Shown here piece after piece: positions 32,408 to 40,634 of a stretch of DNA of 64,000 bases. The DNA comes from Ignavibacteria bacterium (GTDB lineage Bacteria; Bacteroidota; Ignavibacteria; Tepidaquicellales; Tepidaquicellaceae). Numbering within the stretch: the stretch's first letter is position 1; every line of letters begins with the position of its first letter. Both the position numbers and the translations under genes were made by a program. Where the stretch lies: assembly GCA_019187405.1 (NCBI GenBank), contig JABAQZ010000013.1, positions 42,109 through 106,108 of the forward strand, in the 5' to 3' direction. A model generated the notes under the pieces. The model searched no databases and had not been told where the DNA came from. It saw only the letters and a program-made list of their open reading frames with translations.

Positions 32408-32583
32408 AATTTATAATTTATTTTGAAAAATTATTTTTGCAAATATAACATTATAAATTTTATTGTCAACAATTTTTGAAATTGTAAAAATATATTTTGA
32501 AAAATTTTGTCGAAAGATTTTTTAAAAATAAAATTATTTCTAAAAAAATTTTGCGGAGAATGAAGTCTTGCTGCAAATAAAAA

Positions 32584-32624
32584 ATTCCTTCTGCAGAAAA
32601 TTAAATTGTTTCCGCAGAAGGAAT
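32584..32624 (-). terminator. Intrinsic terminator of the HdeD-like gene
   Basis: ATTCCTTCTGC (32584-32594) and GCAGAAGGAAT (32614-32624) form a perfect 11-bp stem. On the minus strand it lies 9 bases after the stop and is followed by a TTTTTTATTT run, the classic rho-independent form. Confidence 0.8.
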
Positions 32625-32632
32625 GAATTTTT

Positions 32633-33172
32633 TCAGGAATCGGTTTTTTTCAGACCCTTGATTCTAAATGAAGCCATGATCATCATTATGCCGGATATTA
32701 TCGCATACACACCGATAACCATTATGACAGCTACTGTTGCAGCAACTACATTCGAAAAAATCAGAAGCGCAAATATTATGGATATGATTCCGCTAATAAT
32801 CATAAGCCATTCATTTTGAATAACTTTGCGGAGTTTTATTGCAGAATAAATTTGAAATACTCCCGCAAACATTATCCAGAAAGCAATGAAATAAGCGGTA
32901 AAGCTTATAATATATCCCGGTTTGACGAGAAACAACAAACCAAACATAATGTAAATTATTCCTTCGAGTATCTTGATTCCTTTTTGACCTTTCTCGGCGC
33001 CGAAACCTTCGAACAAAATTACTATTCCGGTTATTAATGCAATTATACCGAGATACAATAGTATAGATTCAAGAGCAGCCAAAGGCATGAACAAAGCAAT
33101 TAATCCTAAAATTAAAACCAGTACACCTCTGATGGCAAGTATCCACCAGCGTTTCTGTAATGCTTCCAGCAT
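32633..33172 (-). CDS. HdeD-like (DUF308) membrane protein
   Basis: The 179-residue protein consists of six predicted membrane helices in the HdeD/DUF308 pattern. It opens RWWILAIRGVLVLILGLIALFMP, continues GIIALITGIVILFEGF, and later repeats the W-x-x-x-x-G-x-x-x-I-x-x-G motif (NEWLMIISGIISIIFALLIF). The family is linked to acid resistance in enterobacteria, but the molecular function is unknown. It has its own terminator and a separate promoter region, and no coupling to its neighbours. Confidence 0.85.
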   Translation of the reverse strand: MLEALQKRWWILAIRGVLVLILGLIALFMPLAALESILLYLGIIALITGIVILFEGFGAEKGQKGIKILEGIIYIMFGLLFLVKPGYIISFTAYFIAFWIMFAGVFQIYSAIKLRKVIQNEWLMIISGIISIIFALLIFSNVVAATVAVIMVIGVYAIISGIMMIMASFRIKGLKKTDS

Positions 33173-33201
33173 GATTATTTGATTTAAATTATTAAAAAAG
33201 T

Positions 33202-34392
33202 TTATTTGAATTTATGTCTGATTATAACCAAAGCAACTCCGCCAATTAACCCCGAACAAAGAAGAATAATCACAAGATTATCCGAGACTGAATTTTCCGG
33301 ATTAATCATTCCTGTTTTTTTTGTACACGTTAACTTTTCCGGATATGAAGCAATAATATCTCTTTCATCTTCCGGAATGTGTTTTAGAAAATCTACGTTA
33401 TCGTATGCATCTTCAATGAGTTTTCTGTTTGCAGTATAATTATAAATTCCCATTAAGTGATTAACGTTTTCGCTCTTACCAGCAGATACATCAATCATCA
33501 TGACCGGTTTACTGCATTCAAAATCCTGTGATTTCATGTCAATACTTTTTATATCCTGATTCGAATGTGTTTTATAAAATATTTTCTTGTTGTTAATATC
33601 ATATACAATGCTCCATTTAGTACTTTCTTTCTGGCTGACTTCATTCAAAATTTCAAATGCATAGTCTACCGAAGGCTGAATGTTTAAATTTTTAAGTCTG
33701 TCTATCATCGAACATGCTTTTGCAAAACGATTCAGGGAATTGTTTTCATCGTTCAAAATATTTTCTTTACCTGAATCGGACATGTGATTATAATATTTTT
33801 CGGAAGTTTCATAAGTATCATTTGTAAGAACACAATAGTTTAAACTTTTTCCGGAATGCGAAACAAGTCTGCCTTTTAAAAATTCAATCACTGCACAGCT
33901 GCCTTTTGAATCTGTTATAAGAAAATGTACGGGAACCGATCCTTCAGGGATTCTTACCAGCTTATCTGATTCGATAACTTCTTCTACAGTACTGTAATTA
34001 TCCAGCTGATACTGAATCCACTGAAGTATTCCTCCGACTTCGGGTCTGTTATCTTTCGGAGGATATTCTGTTTGCTCAAGCCACATCAGTTCGACAACAA
34101 GACCTGCTTCATTTATACCTCCGTTAGGAAATTCTCTTCCAAACTGATTAAAAGTAACGCTGCCGTATTTTGAAATCCACTGAGCCGAAGATTCATGTCT
34201 AACCGAAGCAGATTTCATCACATCCTTTTTATTTACAAATATAATGCCGTATTCTATATGCCAGTCATAATTTCTGCCGAAGAGCAATTCCGATTCGCTT
34301 TTTAGGCAAAACGTTGTGCAGGAAAAAACCACATTTACAAAAATTATTTTAACTGTAATTCCGGAAAAAACCAGAGCAAATAATTTTTTCAT
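33202..34392 (-). CDS. Choloylglycine-hydrolase-like Ntn amide hydrolase with membrane anchor
   Basis: A 396-residue protein with a signal-like N-terminus that ends in FSC; the Cys (residue 25) of CTTFCLK would become the N-terminal nucleophile after cleavage, as in the linear amide C-N hydrolase (CBAH/penicillin V acylase) family. FGRNYDWH and FNQFGREFPNGGINEAGLVVE match the conserved substrate-pocket segments, and VLTNDTYE includes the family's Asn. A C-terminal helix (NLVIILLCSGLIGGVALVII) followed by RHKFK anchors it in the inner membrane, facing the periplasm. It probably cleaves an N-acyl amide; bile-acid specificity is not implied. It ends 29 bases before HdeD on the same strand. Confidence 0.82.
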   Translation of the reverse strand: MKKLFALVFSGITVKIIFVNVVFSCTTFCLKSESELLFGRNYDWHIEYGIIFVNKKDVMKSASVRHESSAQWISKYGSVTFNQFGREFPNGGINEAGLVVELMWLEQTEYPPKDNRPEVGGILQWIQYQLDNYSTVEEVIESDKLVRIPEGSVPVHFLITDSKGSCAVIEFLKGRLVSHSGKSLNYCVLTNDTYETSEKYYNHMSDSGKENILNDENNSLNRFAKACSMIDRLKNLNIQPSVDYAFEILNEVSQKESTKWSIVYDINNKKIFYKTHSNQDIKSIDMKSQDFECSKPVMMIDVSAGKSENVNHLMGIYNYTANRKLIEDAYDNVDFLKHIPEDERDIIASYPEKLTCTKKTGMINPENSVSDNLVIILLCSGLIGGVALVIIRHKFK

Positions 34393-34406
34393 AAAAAATT
34401 TTCAAA

Positions 34407-34727
34407 TTATAAATTCACCGGTTCAAAACCGGGAAACATAATATTTGATTCTTCAATGGATGAGAGTGTTTTGTACTCGCAAGCATTTTCAAACCTTTTC
34501 CATAATTCGAGAACATTTTTATTTTTGTGAGCATCATCTATTGCCTGCTGAGATTTCCATTCAAAGACCTCTATGATGCTTCCGTTTTTGGATTTCATTA
34601 CATGACATGGTCTGTCGGTTACAAGTCCTTCTTTTTTCAGTATTGGCATGTGATCTCTGACGACTTCCAGCAGCTCTGATTCTTTTCCCGGATTTGGTTT
34701 AAAACATGTAATGACTAAAATTCCCAT
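34407..34727 (-). CDS. Antibiotic-biosynthesis-monooxygenase-like (ABM) small protein
   Basis: A 106-residue protein with the dimeric alpha-beta-barrel pattern of the ABM family: ILVITCFKPNPGKESELLEVVRDH at the start, the VFEWKSQQAIDDAHKN middle strand-helix, and LELWKRFENACEY. Such proteins act as small monooxygenases or as stress-response dimers. It lies 18 bases after the RidA-like gene and 14 bases before the amide hydrolase, all on the minus strand, so it may be part of the tryptophan-catabolism-associated group. Function unassigned. Confidence 0.75.
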   Translation of the reverse strand: MGILVITCFKPNPGKESELLEVVRDHMPILKKEGLVTDRPCHVMKSKNGSIIEVFEWKSQQAIDDAHKNKNVLELWKRFENACEYKTLSSIEESNIMFPGFEPVNL

Positions 34728-34745
34728 AAATAAAAATTTTATTAA

Positions 34746-35159
34746 CTAAATTTCCGCAATGCATTTTAACTCAATTGCAATCGGAGTCGGAAGCGAGCTT
34801 ATTTCTACAGTAGTCCTGCAGGGTTGATTGTCTTTGAAATATTCAGCATAGATTTTATTATAAACAGGAAAATCATCTTTCATGTTTGTCAAATATACCG
34901 TTACATCAACAAGCTTTTCCCAGCCTGAACCGGAATCTTCCAGTACCTGCTTGACATTTTTAAAAACAGACCGGCATTGCAATTCAATATCGTAACTTAC
35001 AATGTTGCCTTTTTCATCGAGCTCGACACCGGGAATTTTTTTTGAACCTTTTTCTCTGGGACCGATTCCGGAAAGAAACAAAAGATTGCCGGCTTTTCTT
35101 GCATGAGGGTATAAACCAACTGGTTCTGGCGCATTCGAAGAGATAATTCTTTCGGACAT
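34746..35159 (-). CDS. RidA-family protein, probable 2-aminomuconate deaminase
   Basis: The 137-residue protein opens NAPEPVGLYPHARKAGNLLFLSG, continues IPGVELDEKGNIVSYDIE and QCRSVFKNVKQVLEDSGSGW, and closes PCRTTVEISSLPTPIAIELKC. These segments match the 2-aminomuconate deaminase subgroup of RidA/YjgF rather than the generic RidA imine deaminase. The arginine in PCRTTVEI is the usual substrate-binding residue. The enzyme hydrolyses 2-aminomuconate to 4-oxalocrotonate in aerobic tryptophan catabolism. That agrees with the aminomuconic semialdehyde dehydrogenase and tryptophan 2,3-dioxygenase in the same region. Confidence 0.87.
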   Translation of the reverse strand: MSERIISSNAPEPVGLYPHARKAGNLLFLSGIGPREKGSKKIPGVELDEKGNIVSYDIELQCRSVFKNVKQVLEDSGSGWEKLVDVTVYLTNMKDDFPVYNKIYAEYFKDNQPCRTTVEISSLPTPIAIELKCIAEI

Positions 35160-35240
35160 TTCCTTTTTTTTTAACTTAAATTATATTTTAATTAATATCA
35201 ATTAAATATTAAAATTCAGAATTGCTTTTGAATAAAACAA

Positions 35241-35268
35241 AAGAGCAGATTCAAAAAAACCTGCTCTT
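35241..35268 (-). terminator. Intrinsic terminator of the DUF1579-like gene
   Basis: AAGAGCAG (35241-35248) and CTGCTCTT (35261-35268) form an 8-bp stem with a 12-base loop. On the minus strand it lies 25 bases after the stop and continues into TTGTTTTATT, a U-rich tail. Confidence 0.65.
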
Positions 35269-35293
35269 CATTCACTTTAATAAATTCAAAAAT

Positions 35294-35863
35294 TTATTTT
35301 CTCTTGTAATTTATTTCCATAACTTTTAATTCCTTACCGTCTTTTGACATATACATTTCTAATTTCTGAGTATTGTTATCAATAATTTGAAACACTTCTT
35401 TCATATCCATATCTTTTCCGGTAAGAGGATCAACACTTTTTCCTTTAAGTGTAACAGAATTAGTTGCCTCGTCCCATGGACCTTCCATAATCATCATCCC
35501 GGTTCCCATATTGTCAATCCAGGCGCTTATAAAAACTTTTTTAATGTTGTCAAATCCAAGAATATTCATACCTTCAAAAGGCATACCCATCATTGTAGAA
35601 GTATTGTTGCTTATCTGATACCTTCCTCCCATGATCATTTTATTTACCGATGTTCCGGTGGTCTTTATGGGTTCAGCGTTTGGATCCATCCACATTGTAA
35701 TGTCTGCGGACCATTCTCCGTCGCATGTTGCCAACATTTCATGTACTTTCCCGGGAGTCATGTAATCCGACCAGGCTTTCATTTCTTCTGCTGTTTGAGC
35801 ATTGATATTATTTATGCATAAATTTACAAGAATAAATAATGTTGTGATTAGAATTTTTTTCAT
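35294..35863 (-). CDS. DUF1579-like secreted protein
   Basis: A 189-residue protein with a signal peptide (ILITTLFILVNLCINNINAQ). Its body matches the DUF1579 pattern: HEMLATCDGEWSADITMWMD, MIMGGRYQISNNTSTMMGMP, GMNILGFDNIKKVFISAWID, and MEGPWDEATNSVTLKG. It is a small beta-barrel of unknown function. The ATG is preceded by an AAGGAG site at ~35870. It is transcribed away from the DinB gene (111 bases between starts). Association with tryptophan catabolism is by position only. Confidence 0.8.
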   Translation of the reverse strand: MKKILITTLFILVNLCINNINAQTAEEMKAWSDYMTPGKVHEMLATCDGEWSADITMWMDPNAEPIKTTGTSVNKMIMGGRYQISNNTSTMMGMPFEGMNILGFDNIKKVFISAWIDNMGTGMMIMEGPWDEATNSVTLKGKSVDPLTGKDMDMKEVFQIIDNNTQKLEMYMSKDGKELKVMEINYKRK

Positions 35864-35973
35864 TTTTTTTCTCCTTATTAAATTGTTTTAAAAAATTTAT
35901 TCAAAAATAACAATATTAAATTTCATTTTAAAGATGCAGTAGTTAAATTTAAAATAAATAAATTAATAATAGC

Positions 35974-36474
35974 ATGGCTCTGAACGAATCTTTACTTAAA
36001 GAATTAAAAATAGAAGCTGCCGCCTCCAGAAAAATGCTCGAAAGAATTCCCGAAGATAAATACGACTGGAAACCTCATGAAAAATCCATGTCAATGGGCA
36101 GTCTTGCGGCTCACATTGCGGAAAATCTCGACTGGGCAGCTCTGATTGTAAATACCGATGATTTCAATTTCGAAACATCCGGATATAAATCTCCCAAAGT
36201 TAAAACGAAAACTGAACTTCTGAATTTGTTTGATGACGGTTTGAATAAAGCTGTAGAGAGTTTAAAGAATGCCGATGACAAAAAACTTCACGGACACTGG
36301 ATCATGCGAAGCAACGAGAAAGTTTTTATCGATTCTCCTCGTATGGAAGTCTTAAGATCTTTTTTCTTCAGTCATTCAGCACACCACAGAGGACAGCTTT
36401 CGGTTTATATGAGGATGAATGATATTCTTCTTCCGCAGGTTTACGGACCGACTGCAGATGATACAAACTTCTGA
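35974..36474 (+). CDS. DinB-family protein
   Basis: The 166-residue four-helix-bundle protein shows the metal-binding histidines of DinB-like hydrolases/transferases: LAAHIAENLDWAA (first His, ~residue 47) and SHSAHHRGQLSVYMR (His pair ~135/139). DW and KMLERIPEDKYDWKPHEKS are also typical. DinB-like proteins are often metal-dependent enzymes (thiol-dependent maleylpyruvate isomerase and similar). The function here is not known. It is the only plus-strand gene between two minus-strand blocks. Confidence 0.83.
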   Translation: MALNESLLKELKIEAAASRKMLERIPEDKYDWKPHEKSMSMGSLAAHIAENLDWAALIVNTDDFNFETSGYKSPKVKTKTELLNLFDDGLNKAVESLKNADDKKLHGHWIMRSNEKVFIDSPRMEVLRSFFFSHSAHHRGQLSVYMRMNDILLPQVYGPTADDTNF

Positions 36475-36499
36475 CGGAAAAAATCTTTTATAACAATGT

Positions 36500-37624
36500 T
36501 TACTTACCGGTGATTTCATCAGCAATTTCCGATGATAGTGCTACACCCATTCCGTTACATGACATTACGCATGCAACTCTGTCGGAAATATTATTGACGA
36601 CCGGAAGCCTGTTTTTTGAAAAACCCATTATCCCAGTCCAAGAGAGATCAATTTCAAAATTCTGTCCGGGTAAAATGATTTCACTCAGTTTTTTCTTCAG
36701 GTCAGAAAGTATTTTTTCGTTAACTGCAAACTCTGTGCTTTCCTCGGTTTCAAAGTCGAGATTTCTTCCTCCGCCAAATAAAACTCTGTTTTCAAAATTC
36801 CTGAAATAATAAAATCCTTCATCAATGTGAAACACGCCTTTGAATTTAAGATTTTCTACCGGCTTCGTAATCAGCACCTGTCCTCTTCCCGGTTTAATAT
36901 TTATATCCGGTAAAATTTTATTCGTAAACGCATTTGTACAAATAAATAATTTTTTTGCTGACAATTCTATTTTGTTACCTGCATCGTTACCTTTAATAAA
37001 AACTTTCACATAGTTTTCTTTTTCACTGTATGATGCAGCTTCGCATCCCGTTAAAATTCTTATGCCGAGACTGTTTGCATAATCAATAAAGGAATACATC
37101 ATTTTACCCGTATCAATCTGTGATTCGAATTTACTGAAAATAACTGCCTTAACCTGTGATTCATTAAAACCGAATTCTTTTATCTTTTCATTTCTAATAC
37201 TAAAAACATCTTCGGAAAAAACATGATTCAAATTTTTGTTTATACTTGATAACTGATCTAAACAGTGCATGTGCTTATTCATAATAAGTTCAAATCCTCC
37301 GTAGTTTTCATAACCGATGTTTTTATCACCAAGTCTTTGTCTTAATTTTTGAATTCCCTTATATCTTTTTTCAACAAGTGAAAAAGTTGCACTCTCACCG
37401 AGATTTTTGATGTCGGCAAGTATTTCAGTAAGACTGCCGAAACATGCAAAGCCGGCATTCTTTGTGCTTGCGCCTGTCGGGAAAATTCCTTCTTCCAGCA
37501 CGAGTACTTTAGCTTTTTTGTTTTTCTCTTTGATGCAGCATGCTGTAGAAAGCCCCAAGATCCCGCTTCCAATGATTATAAAGTCGTAATTTAGAAATGA
37601 ATTTTTTTCCCAGAAGGACAGCAT
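36500..37624 (-). CDS. FAD-dependent oxidoreductase (DAO family)
   Basis: A 374-residue protein with an N-terminal Rossmann dinucleotide-binding motif FIIIGSGILGLSTACCIKEKN and the second-strand Glu (LVLEEG). The DAO signature GASTKNAGFACFG follows, and near the C-terminus LSWTGIMGFSKNRLPVVNN and MSCNGMGVALSSEIADEI for FAD pyrophosphate binding. It oxidises an amine/amino-acid substrate. It is the last gene of the block starting at the tryptophan dioxygenase, 6 bases after the aldehyde dehydrogenase. It lacks the features of kynurenine 3-monooxygenase, so I do not assign it that step. Confidence 0.85.
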   Translation of the reverse strand: MLSFWEKNSFLNYDFIIIGSGILGLSTACCIKEKNKKAKVLVLEEGIFPTGASTKNAGFACFGSLTEILADIKNLGESATFSLVEKRYKGIQKLRQRLGDKNIGYENYGGFELIMNKHMHCLDQLSSINKNLNHVFSEDVFSIRNEKIKEFGFNESQVKAVIFSKFESQIDTGKMMYSFIDYANSLGIRILTGCEAASYSEKENYVKVFIKGNDAGNKIELSAKKLFICTNAFTNKILPDINIKPGRGQVLITKPVENLKFKGVFHIDEGFYYFRNFENRVLFGGGRNLDFETEESTEFAVNEKILSDLKKKLSEIILPGQNFEIDLSWTGIMGFSKNRLPVVNNISDRVACVMSCNGMGVALSSEIADEITGK

Positions 37625-37630
37625 GAAAGA

Positions 37631-39073
37631 TTAGTATTTAATGCAGACATTTTTTGGTTCGGTAAAAAATCTGAGAGCTTCAAGTCCTCCTTCTCTGCCA
37701 ATACCGGAATTTTTCACTCCTCCAAATGGAGTTCTTAAATCTCTCACCATCCAGCAGTTTATCCAGACGATTCCTGATTTTATTTTTGCGGATAAATTAT
37801 GTGCTCTTGAAAGATTCTCCGTCCAGATTACCGATGCAAGCCCGTACTCAGTGCTGTTTGCCATCTGCAAAACTTCCTCTTCGTTTTCAAAAGGAATAAT
37901 AGTTACAACAGGACCAAAAATTTCTTCCTGATTTGTTCTGCAGTCAGATGAAAGCCCTTCAATAACAGCCGGCTCGATAAACCATCCTCCGTCGCATCTT
38001 CCATTAATCTTAACAGGATTGCCTCCGCATAAAATTTTCCCGCCTTCTGTTTTTGCAAGTTCAATGTAATATAAAATCTTTTCAAAATGCTGTTTAGATA
38101 CAATTGCGCCGAGATTCGAGCTGTCAAGCAGCGGATCACCGACCGTAAGCTGACTTACCCGTTTTATAAAATCATCTCTGAATTTTTTGTATAAATTTTT
38201 TTCAATGAAGATTCTTGAACCGCAAAGACATATCTCTCCTTGATTTCTGAAAGAAGAATTAACGGTGGTTTCGAGCATCTCGTCATATCTGCAATCCGAA
38301 AAAATTATGACAGGATTTTTTCCGCCTAATTCAAGTGATAATTTTTTGAACATTGGTGAAGCGATTTTAGAAATTTCTCTGCCCGTTGAAGTACCGCCTG
38401 TGAAAGTAATTGCTTTAATTTCAGGATGAGATACAACAGCCTTTCCCGCAGTATTTCCGTAACCATGAACGATATTCAATACTCCGCCGGGAAGTCCGGC
38501 TTCAATGCATATTTCAGAAAGCATGTATGAAGTCATCGGCGTAATTTCGGAAGGTTTTCCTATAACGCAGTTTCCTGCTGCAAGCGCGGGAGCAATTTTC
38601 CATGTGAACAAATACAGCGGAAGATTCCAAGGCGATATTGCTCCTATAATTCCCACCGGCTGCCGTAAAGTATAATTCAGAGTATTTTTATCCGTGGAAT
38701 GAGCTTCGCTCGAAAAGTGTTTAATTGCAGATGCAAAAAATTCAAAATTCTTAACAGCGCGCGGTATGTCAACGCTTTTTGAGAGCCACAATGGTTTGCC
38801 GTTGTCAACAGTTTCTGCAACAGCAAGCTTTTCAGAATATTTGTTTATTATTTCCGCAATTCTTAACAAATACTCCGACCTTTTTTCCGCACTCAATTCA
38901 GACCAAACAGGAAATGCTTTCTTAGATGAATCAACAGCTAACTGAACATCTTCTTCCGTTGAATCAGGTATCATTGAATAAACTTCACCGGTCGAAGGGT
39001 TATAATTGTTAAAGTAATTATTTGAATTTGGCGGAAGAAAAGCTCCGTTTATATAATTTTTAATTTTTTCCAT
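37631..39073 (-). CDS. Aldehyde dehydrogenase, probable 2-aminomuconic semialdehyde dehydrogenase
   Basis: The 480-residue protein has the full ALDH fold: ISPWNLPLYLFTWKIAPALAAGN, TFTGGTSTGREI for NAD binding, the general-base Glu in LELGGKNP (~residue 250), and the catalytic Cys in NQGEICLCGSR (~280). It ends LRTPFGGVKNSGIGREGG. The QGEICLCGSRIF version is typical of ALDH8A1/aminomuconic semialdehyde dehydrogenases, while bacterial hydroxymuconic semialdehyde enzymes usually read differently here. This fits the tryptophan 2,3-dioxygenase and deaminase nearby. It sits 10 bases from the DUF4286 gene. Confidence 0.87.
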   Translation of the reverse strand: MEKIKNYINGAFLPPNSNNYFNNYNPSTGEVYSMIPDSTEEDVQLAVDSSKKAFPVWSELSAEKRSEYLLRIAEIINKYSEKLAVAETVDNGKPLWLSKSVDIPRAVKNFEFFASAIKHFSSEAHSTDKNTLNYTLRQPVGIIGAISPWNLPLYLFTWKIAPALAAGNCVIGKPSEITPMTSYMLSEICIEAGLPGGVLNIVHGYGNTAGKAVVSHPEIKAITFTGGTSTGREISKIASPMFKKLSLELGGKNPVIIFSDCRYDEMLETTVNSSFRNQGEICLCGSRIFIEKNLYKKFRDDFIKRVSQLTVGDPLLDSSNLGAIVSKQHFEKILYYIELAKTEGGKILCGGNPVKINGRCDGGWFIEPAVIEGLSSDCRTNQEEIFGPVVTIIPFENEEEVLQMANSTEYGLASVIWTENLSRAHNLSAKIKSGIVWINCWMVRDLRTPFGGVKNSGIGREGGLEALRFFTEPKNVCIKY

Positions 39074-39083
39074 ATTAATAATC

Positions 39084-39380
39084 TTATGCAGATTCCATTA
39101 TTGTTCTGAATGCAGCAAATTTATCCCTGAATCTCTCCGTGTGTTCCGACTGAAGCGCAGTTGCAAAATTTTTCAGATAATTTTCATAATCATCCATCGA
39201 CTTCAGAAAATACTGTACCGAAAAAGTCGATCCTTCATCATCCGTAATGATTTTATAAATTTTGTAATCAGTAAACAGTCTTGTGGACATTACATCAGGA
39301 ATGTGTTTGCTTTTCATCCAATCAAGCCATTCGTCTGCAATTTCTTCGTTAACATTAACCGTAACATTATACAATATCAT
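39084..39380 (-). CDS. DUF4286-like small protein
   Basis: The 98-residue protein starts MILYNVTVNVNEEIADEWLDWM and continues HIPDVMSTRLFTDYKIYKI and FSVQYFLKSMDDYENYLKNFA. This is the DUF4286 pattern (alpha-beta ferredoxin-like fold), widespread in Bacteroidota and of unknown function. It lies inside the dioxygenase/dehydrogenase operon, 10 bases upstream of the aldehyde dehydrogenase and 15 bases after the SDR gene. No catalytic residues are evident. Confidence 0.85.
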   Translation of the reverse strand: MILYNVTVNVNEEIADEWLDWMKSKHIPDVMSTRLFTDYKIYKIITDDEGSTFSVQYFLKSMDDYENYLKNFATALQSEHTERFRDKFAAFRTIMESA

Positions 39381-39395
39381 TTGTAAGAATTTAAA

Positions 39396-40184
39396 TTAAA
39401 GACATCCTGTTCTTCCGCCGTCAACCGCAATGCTGACTCCGTTAATGTATGAAGCCAACGGCGACGCAAGAAATGCCACTGCATAAGCTATTTCTTCGGG
39501 TGATGCAAATCTTCCTGCGGGAATTTCATCTTTCATTTCTTCTTCGATTTCGCTAACTGATTTTCCGGTTGAAGAAGATTTATTTTCAATGATTGATTTT
39601 AATCTTGAAGTACTTGTTGCTCCGGGCAATACATTGTTAACGGTAATGCCGAATCTGCCGAGTTCCGACGACAGCGTTTTTGACCAGCTTGAAACGGCGC
39701 CGCGGATTGTATTGGAAACGCCGAGTCCTTTGATCGGTTGTTTTACGGATGTGGAAATAATGTTTATAATTCTTCCGTATTTTTCCTTCTTCATTCCTTC
39801 CATCATTGACTGAACAAGTATCTGATTGCAAATTAGATGATTGGAAAAAGCCTGAATGAATTCTTCAACATCTGCTTTATACGCTTCGCCTCCTTTCGGA
39901 CCGCCTGTATTATTTACCAGAATGTGAACAGGCGGACTTTCAGAAATAAAGTTTTTAAATTTCTTTTTAAGACCTTCGGCATCCGAAAAATCCGCTACTA
40001 TAATATTATGATTCTGATTTTTTGAAGCCGGAAGCTCTCTCAATACTTTTCTCAGCGATTCCTCATTTCTTGAAACAAGAATCACGTCAGCTCCGCATTC
40101 GGCAAGTACAACCGCAGATGCTCTGCCAATTCCTTGCGAACTGCCGCACACGACAGCTTTCTTTCCCGTTAAATCAATTTTCAT
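39396..40184 (-). CDS. SDR-family protein lacking the catalytic YxxxK
   Basis: A 262-residue short-chain dehydrogenase/reductase fold: GSSQGIGRASAV (TGxxxGIG-type cofactor loop), ILVNNTGGP (NNAG-like), and ASYINGVSIAVDGG at the end. The position of the YxxxK pair reads SNTIRGAV, that is Tyr to Ser and Lys to Arg, so the classical active site is missing. This matches the BKR-like SDR subgroup known to lack the tetrad. It may use a different chemistry or be a binding protein. It lies in the dioxygenase operon, 2 bases from the NfeD-like gene. Confidence 0.85.
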   Translation of the reverse strand: MKIDLTGKKAVVCGSSQGIGRASAVVLAECGADVILVSRNEESLRKVLRELPASKNQNHNIIVADFSDAEGLKKKFKNFISESPPVHILVNNTGGPKGGEAYKADVEEFIQAFSNHLICNQILVQSMMEGMKKEKYGRIINIISTSVKQPIKGLGVSNTIRGAVSSWSKTLSSELGRFGITVNNVLPGATSTSRLKSIIENKSSSTGKSVSEIEEEMKDEIPAGRFASPEEIAYAVAFLASPLASYINGVSIAVDGGRTGCL

Positions 40185-40186
40185 TT

Positions 40187-40627
40187 TTATTCGACAGGTT
40201 TAACTAATAATTTCAGATTTTTATTCATAATAATTTCAACCTCTGCCGACTCGGGTATAAAAAATTCAGATTCTGCTTCCCAAACTGTTCCATTGAATTC
40301 CACTTTACCTCCAAGTGAATTTGGTTTTATTTCCCGTATAACTATTGCTTTTTTTCCTTCAAACTCATTGTTAAGCTTTTTTTCTTTGTCGGAATCTCCT
40401 TTGAAAATTTTACTTGCGAATCTTCTTAATAAGAAAAGGCATATCAGCGAACTTACTATAAATACCAATAACTGATAACTCAATGAAGTCATATCAAACA
40501 AATAAATAAACAGCGATGTAATCAACGCTCCTATTCCAAAGAAAAAAATTACAAATCCGGGAATAATAAATTCCAATAAAAGTAAAATCAGTCCGACAAT
40601 CAGCCAAATCAGAGAATAATTTTCCAT
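40187..40627 (-). CDS. NfeD-like membrane protein
   Basis: The 146-residue protein has two to three membrane helices (LIWLIVGLILLLLEFIIPGFVIFFFGIGAL and YQLLVFIVSSLICLFLLRRF). A soluble OB-like C-terminal domain follows (LGGKVEFNGTVWEAESEFFIPESAEVEII), the NfeD short-form layout. It is encoded 7 bases after a stomatin/SPFH gene. NfeD and stomatin homologues are almost always co-transcribed and are thought to form membrane microdomain scaffolds. This pair is inserted in the tryptophan dioxygenase operon. Confidence 0.88.
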   Translation of the reverse strand: MENYSLIWLIVGLILLLLEFIIPGFVIFFFGIGALITSLFIYLFDMTSLSYQLLVFIVSSLICLFLLRRFASKIFKGDSDKEKKLNNEFEGKKAIVIREIKPNSLGGKVEFNGTVWEAESEFFIPESAEVEIIMNKNLKLLVKPVE

Positions 40628-40634
40628 AATAAAA

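Noticed and set aside
36500..37624. Kynurenine 3-monooxygenase
   Set aside because: The FAD motifs are of the DAO family (GASTKNAGF, C-terminal SCNGMGV), not of the aromatic hydroxylase family.
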